A stretch of 13,836 nucleotides of DNA from an uncultured bacterium (GCA_900553205.1 USCK01000040.1:1-13836); one strand, 5' to 3'. Shown: positions 1 through 7,979, counted from the first letter of the stretch. Notes: generated from the letters alone by a model not told the origin. Made by a program: numbers and translations.

Positions 1-275
1 CAGGTTGTATCGGCAACGACACAGAAAAATGTAATGCTTGCAACACAGGTCTTTGTCCTGCAGGTATTGCATCTCAAGATGTATGCCTTACTAAACGCCT
101 TGATATTGACAAGGTTGCACAAAACTTGGTTAATTATTTTGTTGCAACAAATTTTGAGCTTAGAAAATTAATGGCTGCTACAGGTTGCTCTGCATTACCG
201 ATAGGTCGTTCTGACGCTCTTATTACTGTAGATAAGAATGTTGCAGACAGATTAGATATTCAATATGTATGTTAG
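1..275 (+). CDS. gltB: Glutamate synthase, FMN-binding domain subunit (3' end only)
   Basis: Only the last 90 codons are present; the reading frame begins at base 3 and stops with TAG at 273-275. The visible peptide opens with GCIGNDTEKC and continues CNTGLCPAGIASQD, a cysteine cluster matching the Fe-S cluster loop of the glutamate synthase FMN domain (family pattern C-x4-C-P-x-G-I-A-x-Q-D). Further on, GRSDALI matches the conserved C-terminal 'IGR.D.L' of that domain. In the family this domain reduces 2-iminoglutarate, made from 2-oxoglutarate and ammonia, to glutamate on FMN. The protein ends right after this domain, and the GXGXG domain is a separate gene 6 nt downstream, so the enzyme is of the split type known from archaea and some anaerobes rather than the fused proteobacterial GltB. 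The amidotransferase part is not in the window. Confidence 0.88.
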   Translation, partial: GCIGNDTEKCNACNTGLCPAGIASQDVCLTKRLDIDKVAQNLVNYFVATNFELRKLMAATGCSALPIGRSDALITVDKNVADRLDIQYVC

Positions 276-281
276 GGAAAT

Positions 282-1343
282 ATGAAAACAATTACAATCG
301 AAGGTATAGTTAATAACGAAAGAATTTCAACTCAAAAATTATTGCAGGATATCCAGTCAAAAATAGAAGAAGGATACACTGATTTTGAGGTACATGCCTG
401 TGGTCAGCATGATATCGGTGGCTCAGCTTGGGCAAAGAACAGTAATGAAACTTTGACCTTTAATATTACAAACCCGGGACAAAGAGTTGGCGCAATGGCA
501 AGAAAAGGAACTAAAATTGTAGTCAACGGTTCAACTCCTGCTGATGTAGGTTGGTTAAATTCAGGGGCTGAAATTATCGTAAAAGGTGATTGTGGTGACA
601 CTGCTGCTCACTGTGCTGCAAGTGGACATATATATGTCTCAGGCCGAGTCGGCACACGGTCTGGGGCATTGATGAAATTTGACCCTAAGTTTGCACCTCC
701 TGAGTTTTGGGTACTAAAAAATACAGGCTCCTTCAGCTTTGAATTCATGGGTGGGGGAATAGCTGTTATATGTGGTTTTGATTGCAACGGTGTTGAGTCT
801 ATTTTAGGCAATCGCTCTTGTGTCGGTATGGTTGGTGGAACAATTTATTGCAGAGGTCCGATAAAAGGCATATCTTCTTGCGTTGAAGTTATTGAGCTTT
901 CTCAAAAAGATATCGACTTTTTAACAGAAGGTATGGACAGATTCCTAACTGCCATCGACCAAAAAGGTTTAAAAGATACCTTGTTAGATTTTAGTGAGTG
1001 GAAAAAGATTGTACCACTTGCACCTGACCAAAAAACAAAGAAAATCTCTGTAGCCGAGTTTCACCAAAAGAATTGGGTAGAAGGTGGTATTTTCGGAGAT
1101 TTTATTGAAGACGATTACAAAGTCTATGAACTTGCATCAACAGGCGAAGGAAGACTCCAAGAACCAATTTGGAACAAAGATAAATGTATAAATTGTAATT
1201 TATGCAAAACAAATTGTCCTCAATCAGCAATTTCTGAAGATTTTTCCGTAAAAGCCGATAAATGTATAGGTTGTTCTTTTTGTGCAACAGTTTGCCCAAA
1301 GCAAGCATGGACAATGAAAAATAATAATAAAGAAATCAGTTAA
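282..1343 (+). CDS. Glutamate synthase GXGXG-domain subunit fused to a 2x[4Fe-4S] ferredoxin
   Basis: 353 aa. Residues about 40-200 form the right-handed beta-helix (GXGXG) domain of the glutamate synthase alpha-subunit C-terminus: repeated Gly-rich turns such as GAEIIVKGDCGD, ASGHIYVSGRVGTRSGA and FMGGGIAVICG. Residues 302-338 carry two classical [4Fe-4S] motifs, CINCNLCKTNCP (Cys 302, 305, 308, 312) and CIGCSFCATVCP (Cys 328, 331, 334, 338). The start ATG has an AGGG ribosome-binding site 4-5 nt upstream that overlaps the stop region of the preceding FMN subunit, so the two are co-transcribed and probably translationally coupled. In the family the GXGXG domain is structural, bridging the amidotransferase and synthase sites; the ferredoxin tail presumably passes electrons to the FMN/Fe-S subunit (inference). 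FwdC/FmdC-type formylmethanofuran dehydrogenase subunits share the fold, but the upstream FMN-domain gene favours glutamate synthase. Confidence 0.9.
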   Translation: MKTITIEGIVNNERISTQKLLQDIQSKIEEGYTDFEVHACGQHDIGGSAWAKNSNETLTFNITNPGQRVGAMARKGTKIVVNGSTPADVGWLNSGAEIIVKGDCGDTAAHCAASGHIYVSGRVGTRSGALMKFDPKFAPPEFWVLKNTGSFSFEFMGGGIAVICGFDCNGVESILGNRSCVGMVGGTIYCRGPIKGISSCVEVIELSQKDIDFLTEGMDRFLTAIDQKGLKDTLLDFSEWKKIVPLAPDQKTKKISVAEFHQKNWVEGGIFGDFIEDDYKVYELASTGEGRLQEPIWNKDKCINCNLCKTNCPQSAISEDFSVKADKCIGCSFCATVCPKQAWTMKNNNKEIS

Positions 1344-1357
1344 TACTACCAATCAAA

Positions 1358-1385
1358 TTGACGATGTCAAAAATATAATTATAAA
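1358..1385 (+). promoter_or_regulatory. Candidate sigma-70 promoter for the 1455 gene, with dyad over the -35
   Basis: TTGACG (1358-1363) and TATAAA (1380-1385) are separated by 16 nt, a good sigma-70 type match. The -35 box is the left arm of a perfect 5-bp inverted repeat, TTGAC-gat-GTCAA (1358-1370), so a repressor bound there could block the promoter. The predicted transcription start near 1392 would leave a leader of about 60 nt. Pattern match only; AT-rich DNA gives chance hits. Confidence 0.4.
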
Positions 1386-1398
1386 TTAGAATGTATTT

Positions 1399-1414
1399 GT
1401 AAATATTTATTTAC
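1399..1414 (+). other. AT-rich inverted repeat in the leader before the 1455 gene
   Basis: GTAAATA-tt-TATTTAC is a perfect 7-bp dyad with a 2-nt centre. As RNA it would be a weak hairpin in the predicted 5' leader; as DNA it could be a small operator. No T-run follows it in the plus direction, so it is not a convincing terminator for the glutamate synthase operon. Confidence 0.25.
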
Positions 1415-1454
1415 GGAATAGCAAATTTATTCTTAATCGGGGTTTATTATATTT

Positions 1455-2156
1455 ATGACAAGGTTAGTATCAAATCCGATGAAAAAGGACAGTAAGGTTT
1501 TAAGCAAAGACCGTCCTTACAAAGTTGATAAAATCCAAGCATCTATAGAACGTGGAGATATTTTGAGATACTCTTTATTTGTTAAAGATGTAAAAGAAAA
1601 TATTGATTCTCTTAAAAACTCTAACCCTAAATATTTATCATTGATTTTGAAAATAATACAAATATCAATAACACAATTACAAGGTACGGATATAATTGTC
1701 CCTCTAAATGTTTTATTACCACAGTTAAATCAAGCATCATACTATAATCATGAAGCTTTAGATTTTACTACAGAAGTACTTGAGTTTGTGGATATCTTAA
1801 CAGCAAAATATTTTTTGGCACATCTATCTGCAGGTATTCTGCAACGTGATGAACTAAAGAAACAATTTAAAGCAACTATCCCGTTTGTCAAAAACATTGT
1901 AGCTTCATTACCACAAAGCAGTGAGGACTTATATAGACAAAAAGAATTTATGAAGGCCGTAAAAATCCTTATAAATTCAAAGGCTGACCCTAAAAGAATT
2001 GAGATTTTACCAAAACTTAAATACTTGGCAGACACAAACCTTAATACAGACTATGAACTAAATATAATAGATATAGTATATGGAAACACATCTATTGAAG
2101 ATTTAATTAACCAAGTAAGCCAAAAAGCAAACTATCTTATCCAAAATTCATTGTAA
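1455..2156 (+). CDS. Unrecognised helical cytoplasmic protein
   Basis: 233 aa; I do not recognise a family. There is no signal peptide, membrane segment, cysteine cluster or nucleotide-binding motif. The first 30 residues are Lys/Ser-rich and polar; the rest looks mostly alpha-helical, with amphipathic segments such as LSLILKIIQISITQL (about 61-75) and EFVDILTAKYFLAHL (about 110-124), loosely suggesting a helical-bundle or HEAT-like scaffold. The ATG at 1455 has only a GGGG stretch 12 nt upstream as a possible ribosome-binding site; the next in-frame ATG (1479) has an AAGG 14 nt upstream, so the start is uncertain. It has its own candidate promoter at 1358-1385. Its last 25 nt overlap the 3' end of the opposite-strand lipoprotein gene. 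Base composition matches its neighbours. Confidence 0.75.
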   Translation: MTRLVSNPMKKDSKVLSKDRPYKVDKIQASIERGDILRYSLFVKDVKENIDSLKNSNPKYLSLILKIIQISITQLQGTDIIVPLNVLLPQLNQASYYNHEALDFTTEVLEFVDILTAKYFLAHLSAGILQRDELKKQFKATIPFVKNIVASLPQSSEDLYRQKEFMKAVKILINSKADPKRIEILPKLKYLADTNLNTDYELNIIDIVYGNTSIEDLINQVSQKANYLIQNSL

Positions 2157-2536
2157 GCCAAAGGTTTTCCTAAATTACTAATCGAAAATATTTGCATTAC
2201 ATATCTTCCTTTTTGATGAATCGTGAAATTGTTACAGTAATAATACATGTTTTGCTTCATTACTCTGTAATCATTTGTCCAATATATTGTATAGCCACCT
2301 CTATTTATCGTATCTGACACCTTAAACACTTGAACTCTGATGAATTTGGTTTCAAGTTTTTTGGGTGTAAAAAACAAATAATATATTTTCTGCCCTTCGG
2401 CAAATTCACGAGATGGGTGCATAACCGTTTCTTTGGTAATTGGTTCTGCATTGAAAATAATATTCGCTTTCTCTTTCTGTTCACAACTGGAACAAAATAA
2501 TAGAATTAAACATATTACAATAACTATTCTTTTCAT
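2132..2536 (-). CDS. Small lipoprotein, function unknown
   Basis: 134 aa. The N-terminus has a basic start (MKR), a hydrophobic core (IVIVICLILLF) and a lipobox-like CSSC, with Cys18 as the likely lipidated residue; Cys15 is a poor alternative because Phe sits at its -1. The mature part, about 117 aa, is rich in Tyr, Phe and beta-type sequence (GGYTIYWTNDYR, GRYVMQIFSIS) and suggests a small beta-sandwich domain; no family recognised. The start codon overlaps the stop of the upstream TPR gene in a TAATG arrangement (1-nt overlap), which points to coupled translation and a shared role. It is the last gene of the minus-strand operon, and its stop lies inside the opposite-strand gene ending at 2156. 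Lipidation is predicted from the motif; whether it sits in the inner or outer membrane cannot be told. Confidence 0.8.
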   Translation of the reverse strand: MKRIVIVICLILLFCSSCEQKEKANIIFNAEPITKETVMHPSREFAEGQKIYYLFFTPKKLETKFIRVQVFKVSDTINRGGYTIYWTNDYRVMKQNMYYYCNNFTIHQKGRYVMQIFSISNLGKPLAYNEFWIR

Positions 2537-4509
2537 TATTTCATTTGGCTCAACTGTTGTATTTTATTATTTACAGTATCAACCAGCTTTTTATCTTTTT
2601 CGTAAGTTGTATATTTTTTATAGTTCTCAATAGCTTTTTCGCTTTCATTTTTATACTCATAAGCCAAACCCAACGCATAATATGCCAAAGCATAATCAGA
2701 ATCTATACCTATAACCTTGTCAAAACAGTTAATAGAGCTGTTGAAGTTTCTTTGATTTGCATAAGTCAAGCCTAAATTAAACCAAGCATCTGCATAATTA
2801 TTATCAACTTTTATTGCCTCATTATAATAATATGCAGCTTTATTAAGGTTCTTTGTCAAACGATATAAGTTTCCTAATTTTAAAAGTGTTTCTTTATCGT
2901 TTGGTGTTACTAAAATAACTTTTTGATAACAAGATATCGCTTGTTTATAATTCTTTGCCTTATATGCAGAATCACCTTGTTGAACTAATCTTTCAACTTC
3001 TGTCATAGTATCAGAAACGGTTTTTGTAGCCTTAGACTGTTTTTCACAAGCTGTTTTGAAATCATTATATTCATTTTTGTATTCTGTATTATTAGGGTCT
3101 AAAGTAAGAGCTTTATCAAAATAGAAAGATGCTTTCTTTTCGTTTTTTAGTTTTTCATTTGCTAATGCTAAACCGAAATATGCAGAGGCTTGTTTTTCAT
3201 CAGTTGCAATAACTTCTTCAAACGGCAAGCATGACTGAACATATTGTTCCTTGTCTATCAAATCAAAACCTAAAGCCAAAAGTGCAGCGTTTAGATTCTT
3301 TTGAACTTCGTCACTATCTTTTTCTGTTAATAAGTTTTTATAGATTTCTATAGCAGAAGAATATGATTTGTCGGCATGCAAAACCAATGCCTTATTATAT
3401 CTCAAATCGTAATCATTAGGCGAAGTTTTCAAAGCTAAATCATAGAACTTTAGAGCATTTTTCAAATCATTTTTCTGATGATAACAATATGCAAGCTCTT
3501 TTTGAATTTCTACATCTGCAGGAGCTTTTGCATAAGCCTTTTGATAGTTCAACATTGCTAAATCAATATTGTTTATTTTTTTATAAACCAAAGCTATATT
3601 TTTATAAGCATCAACATCTTCAGGATATGACTCTATATATCTTTTGTATTGAGCTATAGCTTCATCATTTTTGTTCATTGTAGCCAAAAGATTACCGTAA
3701 TCAAACCTTAGTTCATTCATATCAGGTTCTAATTCAAAAAGCTTTTCATAAGATTTTTCTGCATCTTGATTTTTGTTTAGAGCTTGATAAGAAAGCGCTA
3801 ATTGAGAATATGTCTTTACGCTGTCCGGATTATTTTCCAATGATTTGTTCAATATTGTAACAGCATTTTCATATTTTTTATCTTTAAATAAAGCTGTTCC
3901 GTAATTTATAAAATCTTTAAAGGAATCCGGAGCAAGATTGTATGCTGATTCAAACTCTTTTTCTGCAGTTGCATAATCGCCTGATTCCAAATATGTTCTT
4001 GCCATTCCTTCTCTGGCCTGTTGATTTTCAGGATAACTTGTTAAGAAGGTTTGATAATCTTTGATAGAATCATCATATTTTTTTTGATAAGATTCTACAC
4101 TCGCAAGGTTAAGATAATTATATTTGTAATCAGGACATAATACAGATGCTTGTTTATACGAATTATAGGCATTTTCATAATCACCCATAGATTGCAATAT
4201 ATTACCGATACTTACATATAAAAAGCCGTCATCAGGATTTAGCTTCAACGCTTTTTTATAATATTTTAATGCACTTGTATTATCGCCTACTGTAGAATAC
4301 AGCCCTGCAATTTTAGTGTATAAAACCGAATCGTCACCATTTATAACAATAGCTTTTTCCAAATATTTTATCGCATTGTCATAATCTTGTTTAACTTCAC
4401 AAGCAGTACCCATTTTGTACAAATGGTGAGCCTCTTTTGTCATTTTTGCTTCACCGATATTTGCAGTCAGTAATAATATAGCCAAAGTTATTAATATCTT
4501 CTTATTCAT
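2536..4509 (-). CDS. Secreted protein with about 17 TPR repeats
   Basis: 657 aa. A Sec signal peptide is visible (MNKK, then ILITLAILLLTANIG, likely cleaved after GEA near residue 21). The mature protein is almost wholly 34-residue tetratricopeptide repeats with the usual pattern (small/G at position 8, Y at 11, A at 20, A/L at 27, P at 32, e.g. ALKYYKKALKLNPDDG). I count about 13 units over residues 27-478, a polar linker of about 40 residues with a TKTVSDTM stretch, then four more units and a short C-terminal helix. TPR arrays of this type bind proteins; no enzyme domain is seen, so an exported or periplasmic scaffold is the best reading. The ATG has a good AAGGA site (4517-4521) 7 nt upstream. 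It lies 21 nt after the zinc-ribbon/TPR gene and overlaps the lipoprotein gene by 1 nt. PilF- or BamD-like roles are not supported: those proteins are much shorter. Confidence 0.9.
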   Translation of the reverse strand: MNKKILITLAILLLTANIGEAKMTKEAHHLYKMGTACEVKQDYDNAIKYLEKAIVINGDDSVLYTKIAGLYSTVGDNTSALKYYKKALKLNPDDGFLYVSIGNILQSMGDYENAYNSYKQASVLCPDYKYNYLNLASVESYQKKYDDSIKDYQTFLTSYPENQQAREGMARTYLESGDYATAEKEFESAYNLAPDSFKDFINYGTALFKDKKYENAVTILNKSLENNPDSVKTYSQLALSYQALNKNQDAEKSYEKLFELEPDMNELRFDYGNLLATMNKNDEAIAQYKRYIESYPEDVDAYKNIALVYKKINNIDLAMLNYQKAYAKAPADVEIQKELAYCYHQKNDLKNALKFYDLALKTSPNDYDLRYNKALVLHADKSYSSAIEIYKNLLTEKDSDEVQKNLNAALLALGFDLIDKEQYVQSCLPFEEVIATDEKQASAYFGLALANEKLKNEKKASFYFDKALTLDPNNTEYKNEYNDFKTACEKQSKATKTVSDTMTEVERLVQQGDSAYKAKNYKQAISCYQKVILVTPNDKETLLKLGNLYRLTKNLNKAAYYYNEAIKVDNNYADAWFNLGLTYANQRNFNSSINCFDKVIGIDSDYALAYYALGLAYEYKNESEKAIENYKKYTTYEKDKKLVDTVNNKIQQLSQMK

Positions 4510-4530
4510 ATTAGTTTCCTTATATAATAA

Positions 4531-7479
4531 TTATTTTAGAACAATTCCATTCATTTGACAGAAGGAATTGAGAATAGTCGTAGCTTTTTCAACTTCAGAT
4601 AATAATGAAATCAGTTTCAAATCATCTGCAATTAAAGAAGCTTTTTGATTCATTTGTTGTGCAGACAAGACGAAATCAACTTTTTTGTCCTGCACTACCA
4701 ACGCATAATCTTGTAGATATTTTGAATACAATAAATACAAATGAGCCAACTGATATTTTATATCTGCATTTTTCGCAATCATAATTGCTTTTTCAATATA
4801 CATTTTTGCAGCATCAAAATCTTGTAATGCTAAATATATCTCACCAATTAACTTATTTAACAACAATGTGAAATAATGATTGGAAATATTGGCACTTTGA
4901 GCAACATCAAGAGCCTTTAATGCAATATCCAAAGCCATTTCAGGGCCATCTATAATCATTTTAGCTTCGGAGATAAAATACCAACCTAACAATACACCAA
5001 TAGCATTTTGTTTTTCAGCGAAATATTCAACCTGTTTAGCATAAACAACAGTAGCTTCTTTTGCCGAAGTTCTTTCTTGCATTAATCTGCCCAACAAGAG
5101 TTTTAATATATTCTTGGTAAACTCATCATGGATATCATCAGCGTATTGGGCAGCTTGGAACAATTCTTCATAGCTCAAATCATTTTTATTCATAAAGAAA
5201 CGATTTAATATACTAATCAAATTTATCGTTGACATTGAATAATCGTTAATTTGTTCATCTGCATTTGATAATATCTCATCAAGTATTTTGATAGACATTC
5301 TGACATTACCTGACATTGTATTAGCAAACGCTCTGTAAGCCTTGATATTAATAATAAAATCTTTATTCTCGATATTATTAACACTGCATATACCTGATAA
5401 ATCCTCTAATATCTTGAAGGCTCGGTTATCACCTTGCATAATTAGCGCTTTTGCTAAGTTCAACAAGGTTTTTACCCATATTTCAAAAATGGTGTCTTGA
5501 GAAAGAGTTTTGCAAGCTACCTTGTTATTCAAAGCACTTTCCAAAACAGGCAAAATTTCATTATCTATTAAGTTTATAATAGAGCCTGTATTACCCAGTT
5601 TTAACAACGGAGTAACCTCTCTTGCTTTCATTACTGCAATTTCGACAGGGAAATTTTCAGGAATTAAAGGTATAACATTATTTATACATTCAATTACACC
5701 TTGATAATTGTTTAATTTCATAGAACAAGATGCCAAATAACCCAACAACTCGATTTTTTCTACAAAATGAGCCTCATCAAGCATTGTAACAGCCTTTGGC
5801 AAATATTCTATTGCCAACTCCGGACTATCAGGTTCTAACAATTTACCAAGTTCTGCATAGGCATTTCTTTTTACCAAATCAGCTTGAGCTATATTGACCT
5901 TATCAACAATACTCAAGATTTGTTTTTGTAAAATTATATACAAACTTGTATCACCGATATAAGCTGATAATTGTACACAATGTGCCCATATTGCAAAGGC
6001 TTGGTCATCAGAATCAAGGTTTTGAGCAATAAATCCTAAAATCGCAGATGTTGAAAGGATATAGTTTGCTATTAATGGATATAAAGATTGATTTACGGCT
6101 TTAAAGATTTCAGTATCTTGTTTAAACAACTCAATCATTACATTCCATAGATTCAAAGTTTTGAACTCATATCCAAAATTAAACGAAGGAACTACAAAGT
6201 TTAATTTTACGAGTTGAGAGATTCTTGCTTCAATATCTTCTGCCGAGATATTAAATATACCTGTAAGCAAAACTGGATAGAACTTAAAGCCAAGAATAGT
6301 GCAAGCACATAAAACCATATAAGAAAAATTATCAGTTTCCTTTAGTATTTCTAAACGGCGCCTTAAAACCTCTTGCAAATCACTTGGATACATTATAGGC
6401 TGATTTGTTCTTATTGAATCAGCGACCAAATTAATCAGTTGTTCAACAATAATCGGATTATCTTCAGCCACACTTAATATATTGTTCTTGATATCTTTTG
6501 TAATAGAGACAGAGGTGTAATTGCTGAATATAGGTTCTAGCTGCTCTCTTGTAAATGGCGCTATTGTAACATCAACATAGTTATTATCATTCAAGACAGG
6601 TGAAGTTATACAGTTTACGCCTGATTGTTCTTTTGAACAAGTTAAAATAACTGTTAAATTTTCTCTAATTAAATCATTTGAAATTAAAATGTTTAAAAGC
6701 TCATAAGAAAAACTATCAATATATTCAATATTTTCAACCAACAATACAGCTTTCATTTTTCCCAATATTGTTTCAAATATTTTAACGATTATTCGTATTG
6801 TATTTTGTTTGTTAGCTTCTATATTAGAGAATTTATCAAGTTTTTCAGGATATAAGATATTTAACAAATCATATATTTCTTTTGTAGATAAATTATCAAA
6901 ATCCTGTTTAAAGAATTTAACGGATTCTTTTTGCAGGTGTTTTTTATCTGCACAGAAATTCATAACATTAAACAAGTTTAATAATACACTTTGGATATAA
7001 CCCAAAGGTGTTAATTGAGTATGAGGGTTACATTTACCAAGCAAACAAGCAATATTATGATTTGCAGTTTCTTTTACTAAGGACTGAAACACATAGTTTT
7101 TGCCATATTCATTATTACCGTTTATTGAAACAATTTTTATATTAGAAGCTGCAATAGCTTCCATTATTGTATCTTTAGCCCCTGTCAAAGAACAGTAATT
7201 TGCATTATAAACGGTTTCTTGAAACGATGGAGTTTCAGGTTGTTCAACCTTAACATCAAGTTCTGCCCCACATTTACGACAAAGTTTTGAAGCAGGTAAA
7301 TTTATACTCTTGCATTTTGGGCAAACCTTTAACAAAACCTCTCCACAAGAAGTACAGGTTTTATTTGTAATCAAATTATATTCTTTACAAACGGGACAAA
7401 AACGTCCAATTCTTGCGCCACAGATTTGACACTTAATTGCATGTTTATCTAGTTGTGAACCACATTTTGGACAATTCAT
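4531..7479 (-). CDS. Zinc-ribbon / degenerate P-loop (STAND-like) / TPR protein
   Basis: 982 aa, cytoplasmic (no signal or membrane segment). Residues 3-70 hold tandem CxxC pairs: Cys 3/6, 17/20, 28/31, 42/45, 53/56 and 67/70, i.e. three consecutive double-CxxC zinc ribbons. Residues about 95-380 resemble an AAA_16/STAND-type NTPase, with a P-loop-like GNNEYGKN (121-128), a Walker B-like AVLLVEN (244-250) and a following strand LTVILTCS. The Walker A Ser/Thr is Asn and the Walker B Asp is Glu followed by Asn, so nucleotide hydrolysis is doubtful. The rest, to 982, is helical and TPR-like (e.g. ALDIALKALDVAQSANISNHY). The architecture recalls adenylate-cyclase-associated or LuxR-type ATPase-TPR sensors, but no cyclase or HTH output domain is present. 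The ATG overlaps the stop of the HTH gene (ATGA, 4 nt), implying coupling and perhaps that the upstream HTH protein is its output partner (inference). Confidence 0.85.
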   Translation of the reverse strand: MNCPKCGSQLDKHAIKCQICGARIGRFCPVCKEYNLITNKTCTSCGEVLLKVCPKCKSINLPASKLCRKCGAELDVKVEQPETPSFQETVYNANYCSLTGAKDTIMEAIAASNIKIVSINGNNEYGKNYVFQSLVKETANHNIACLLGKCNPHTQLTPLGYIQSVLLNLFNVMNFCADKKHLQKESVKFFKQDFDNLSTKEIYDLLNILYPEKLDKFSNIEANKQNTIRIIVKIFETILGKMKAVLLVENIEYIDSFSYELLNILISNDLIRENLTVILTCSKEQSGVNCITSPVLNDNNYVDVTIAPFTREQLEPIFSNYTSVSITKDIKNNILSVAEDNPIIVEQLINLVADSIRTNQPIMYPSDLQEVLRRRLEILKETDNFSYMVLCACTILGFKFYPVLLTGIFNISAEDIEARISQLVKLNFVVPSFNFGYEFKTLNLWNVMIELFKQDTEIFKAVNQSLYPLIANYILSTSAILGFIAQNLDSDDQAFAIWAHCVQLSAYIGDTSLYIILQKQILSIVDKVNIAQADLVKRNAYAELGKLLEPDSPELAIEYLPKAVTMLDEAHFVEKIELLGYLASCSMKLNNYQGVIECINNVIPLIPENFPVEIAVMKAREVTPLLKLGNTGSIINLIDNEILPVLESALNNKVACKTLSQDTIFEIWVKTLLNLAKALIMQGDNRAFKILEDLSGICSVNNIENKDFIINIKAYRAFANTMSGNVRMSIKILDEILSNADEQINDYSMSTINLISILNRFFMNKNDLSYEELFQAAQYADDIHDEFTKNILKLLLGRLMQERTSAKEATVVYAKQVEYFAEKQNAIGVLLGWYFISEAKMIIDGPEMALDIALKALDVAQSANISNHYFTLLLNKLIGEIYLALQDFDAAKMYIEKAIMIAKNADIKYQLAHLYLLYSKYLQDYALVVQDKKVDFVLSAQQMNQKASLIADDLKLISLLSEVEKATTILNSFCQMNGIVLK

Positions 7480-7979
7480 ACTCTTGCTACCTTATCTGAA
7501 ACTTCTGACATATCAAAAAGAGTATCTACAACAAACTGTTCTTCTACATCCATTAGTTGAGCAACCTCTTTTATTTTTTGTTTTTCTTTATATTTGTATT
7601 CCAAAACTTTTTTATATTCCGTACCATTTTTCTCATCTGACTTCTCAAACATAGTATAAATTTGTTTTAATTTAGAAACAGGTGTCAATGACAATTTGTA
7701 CTTTGAAGAATCATAAGAAAAGTTCTTATAATCAATTTTTTGAAGAGGTATAATAGATTTTAAATGATAACGACCTTCTGCTCTTAAAACCTCTATAACT
7801 GTTTTAGAAATAATTTTATCTAAATAGCGATTTATTACAGATGTTTCCTGCAAATCCTCAATAACACCTTTTGACCTCTCTAAAACAATATCCACAATAG
7901 TTTCGGTGAGATCTTCATTATTGACATATCTTTTATTATTCTTTAGTTTTTCAATGATTAAATTTTTGTCCATTTGCAT
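7476..7979 (-). CDS. Small protein with sigma-region-4-like C-terminal helix-turn-helix
   Basis: 167 aa, highly charged (Lys/Glu-rich), no signal or membrane helix. The C-terminal residues about 121-157 read EYKKVLEYKYKEKQ, KIKEVAQLMDV, then EEQFVVDTLFDMSEV, the layout of sigma-70 region 4 and related HTHs (family pattern 'L.yke..s.kEIA..lgise..V...L'). The first 100 residues are helical and match no region I know; region 2 (-10 binding) is not evident, so this is not an ordinary sigma factor. It could be a diverged sigma/anti-sigma type regulator or a non-DNA-binding adaptor. The ATG at 7979 and a second at 7973 both lack a clear Shine-Dalgarno. The stop overlaps the start of the zinc-ribbon/TPR gene by 4 nt; 38 nt separate it from the flavoprotein gene upstream. 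Gene call firm, function tentative. Confidence 0.75.
   Translation of the reverse strand: MQMDKNLIIEKLKNNKRYVNNEDLTETIVDIVLERSKGVIEDLQETSVINRYLDKIISKTVIEVLRAEGRYHLKSIIPLQKIDYKNFSYDSSKYKLSLTPVSKLKQIYTMFEKSDEKNGTEYKKVLEYKYKEKQKIKEVAQLMDVEEQFVVDTLFDMSEVSDKVARV

Noticed and set aside
404..811. Two minus-strand open frames of 65-67 codons inside the glutamate synthase GXGXG gene
   Set aside because: They lie opposite a well-supported conserved gene and have no motif of their own.
1399..1414. Intrinsic terminator for the glutamate synthase operon
   Set aside because: The stem is all but one pair A-T with a 2-nt loop, and no T-run follows, so it would not be stable enough.
2433..2775. Plus-strand open frames (66 and 76 codons) with hydrophobic translations opposite the lipoprotein and TPR genes
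   Set aside because: The hydrophobicity comes from reading Lys/Asn-rich TPR codons backwards; no ribosome-binding site or family match.
2560..4430. Long tandem repeat or CRISPR-like periodicity of about 102 bp
   Set aside because: The period is the 34-codon TPR unit. The units are diverged at DNA level and lie in one open reading frame, so it is a protein repeat.
2536..7979. Reading the zinc-ribbon/HTH/TPR block as a known defence system
   Set aside because: No nuclease, cyclase, TIR, reverse transcriptase or other effector domain is visible, and the P-loop is degenerate.
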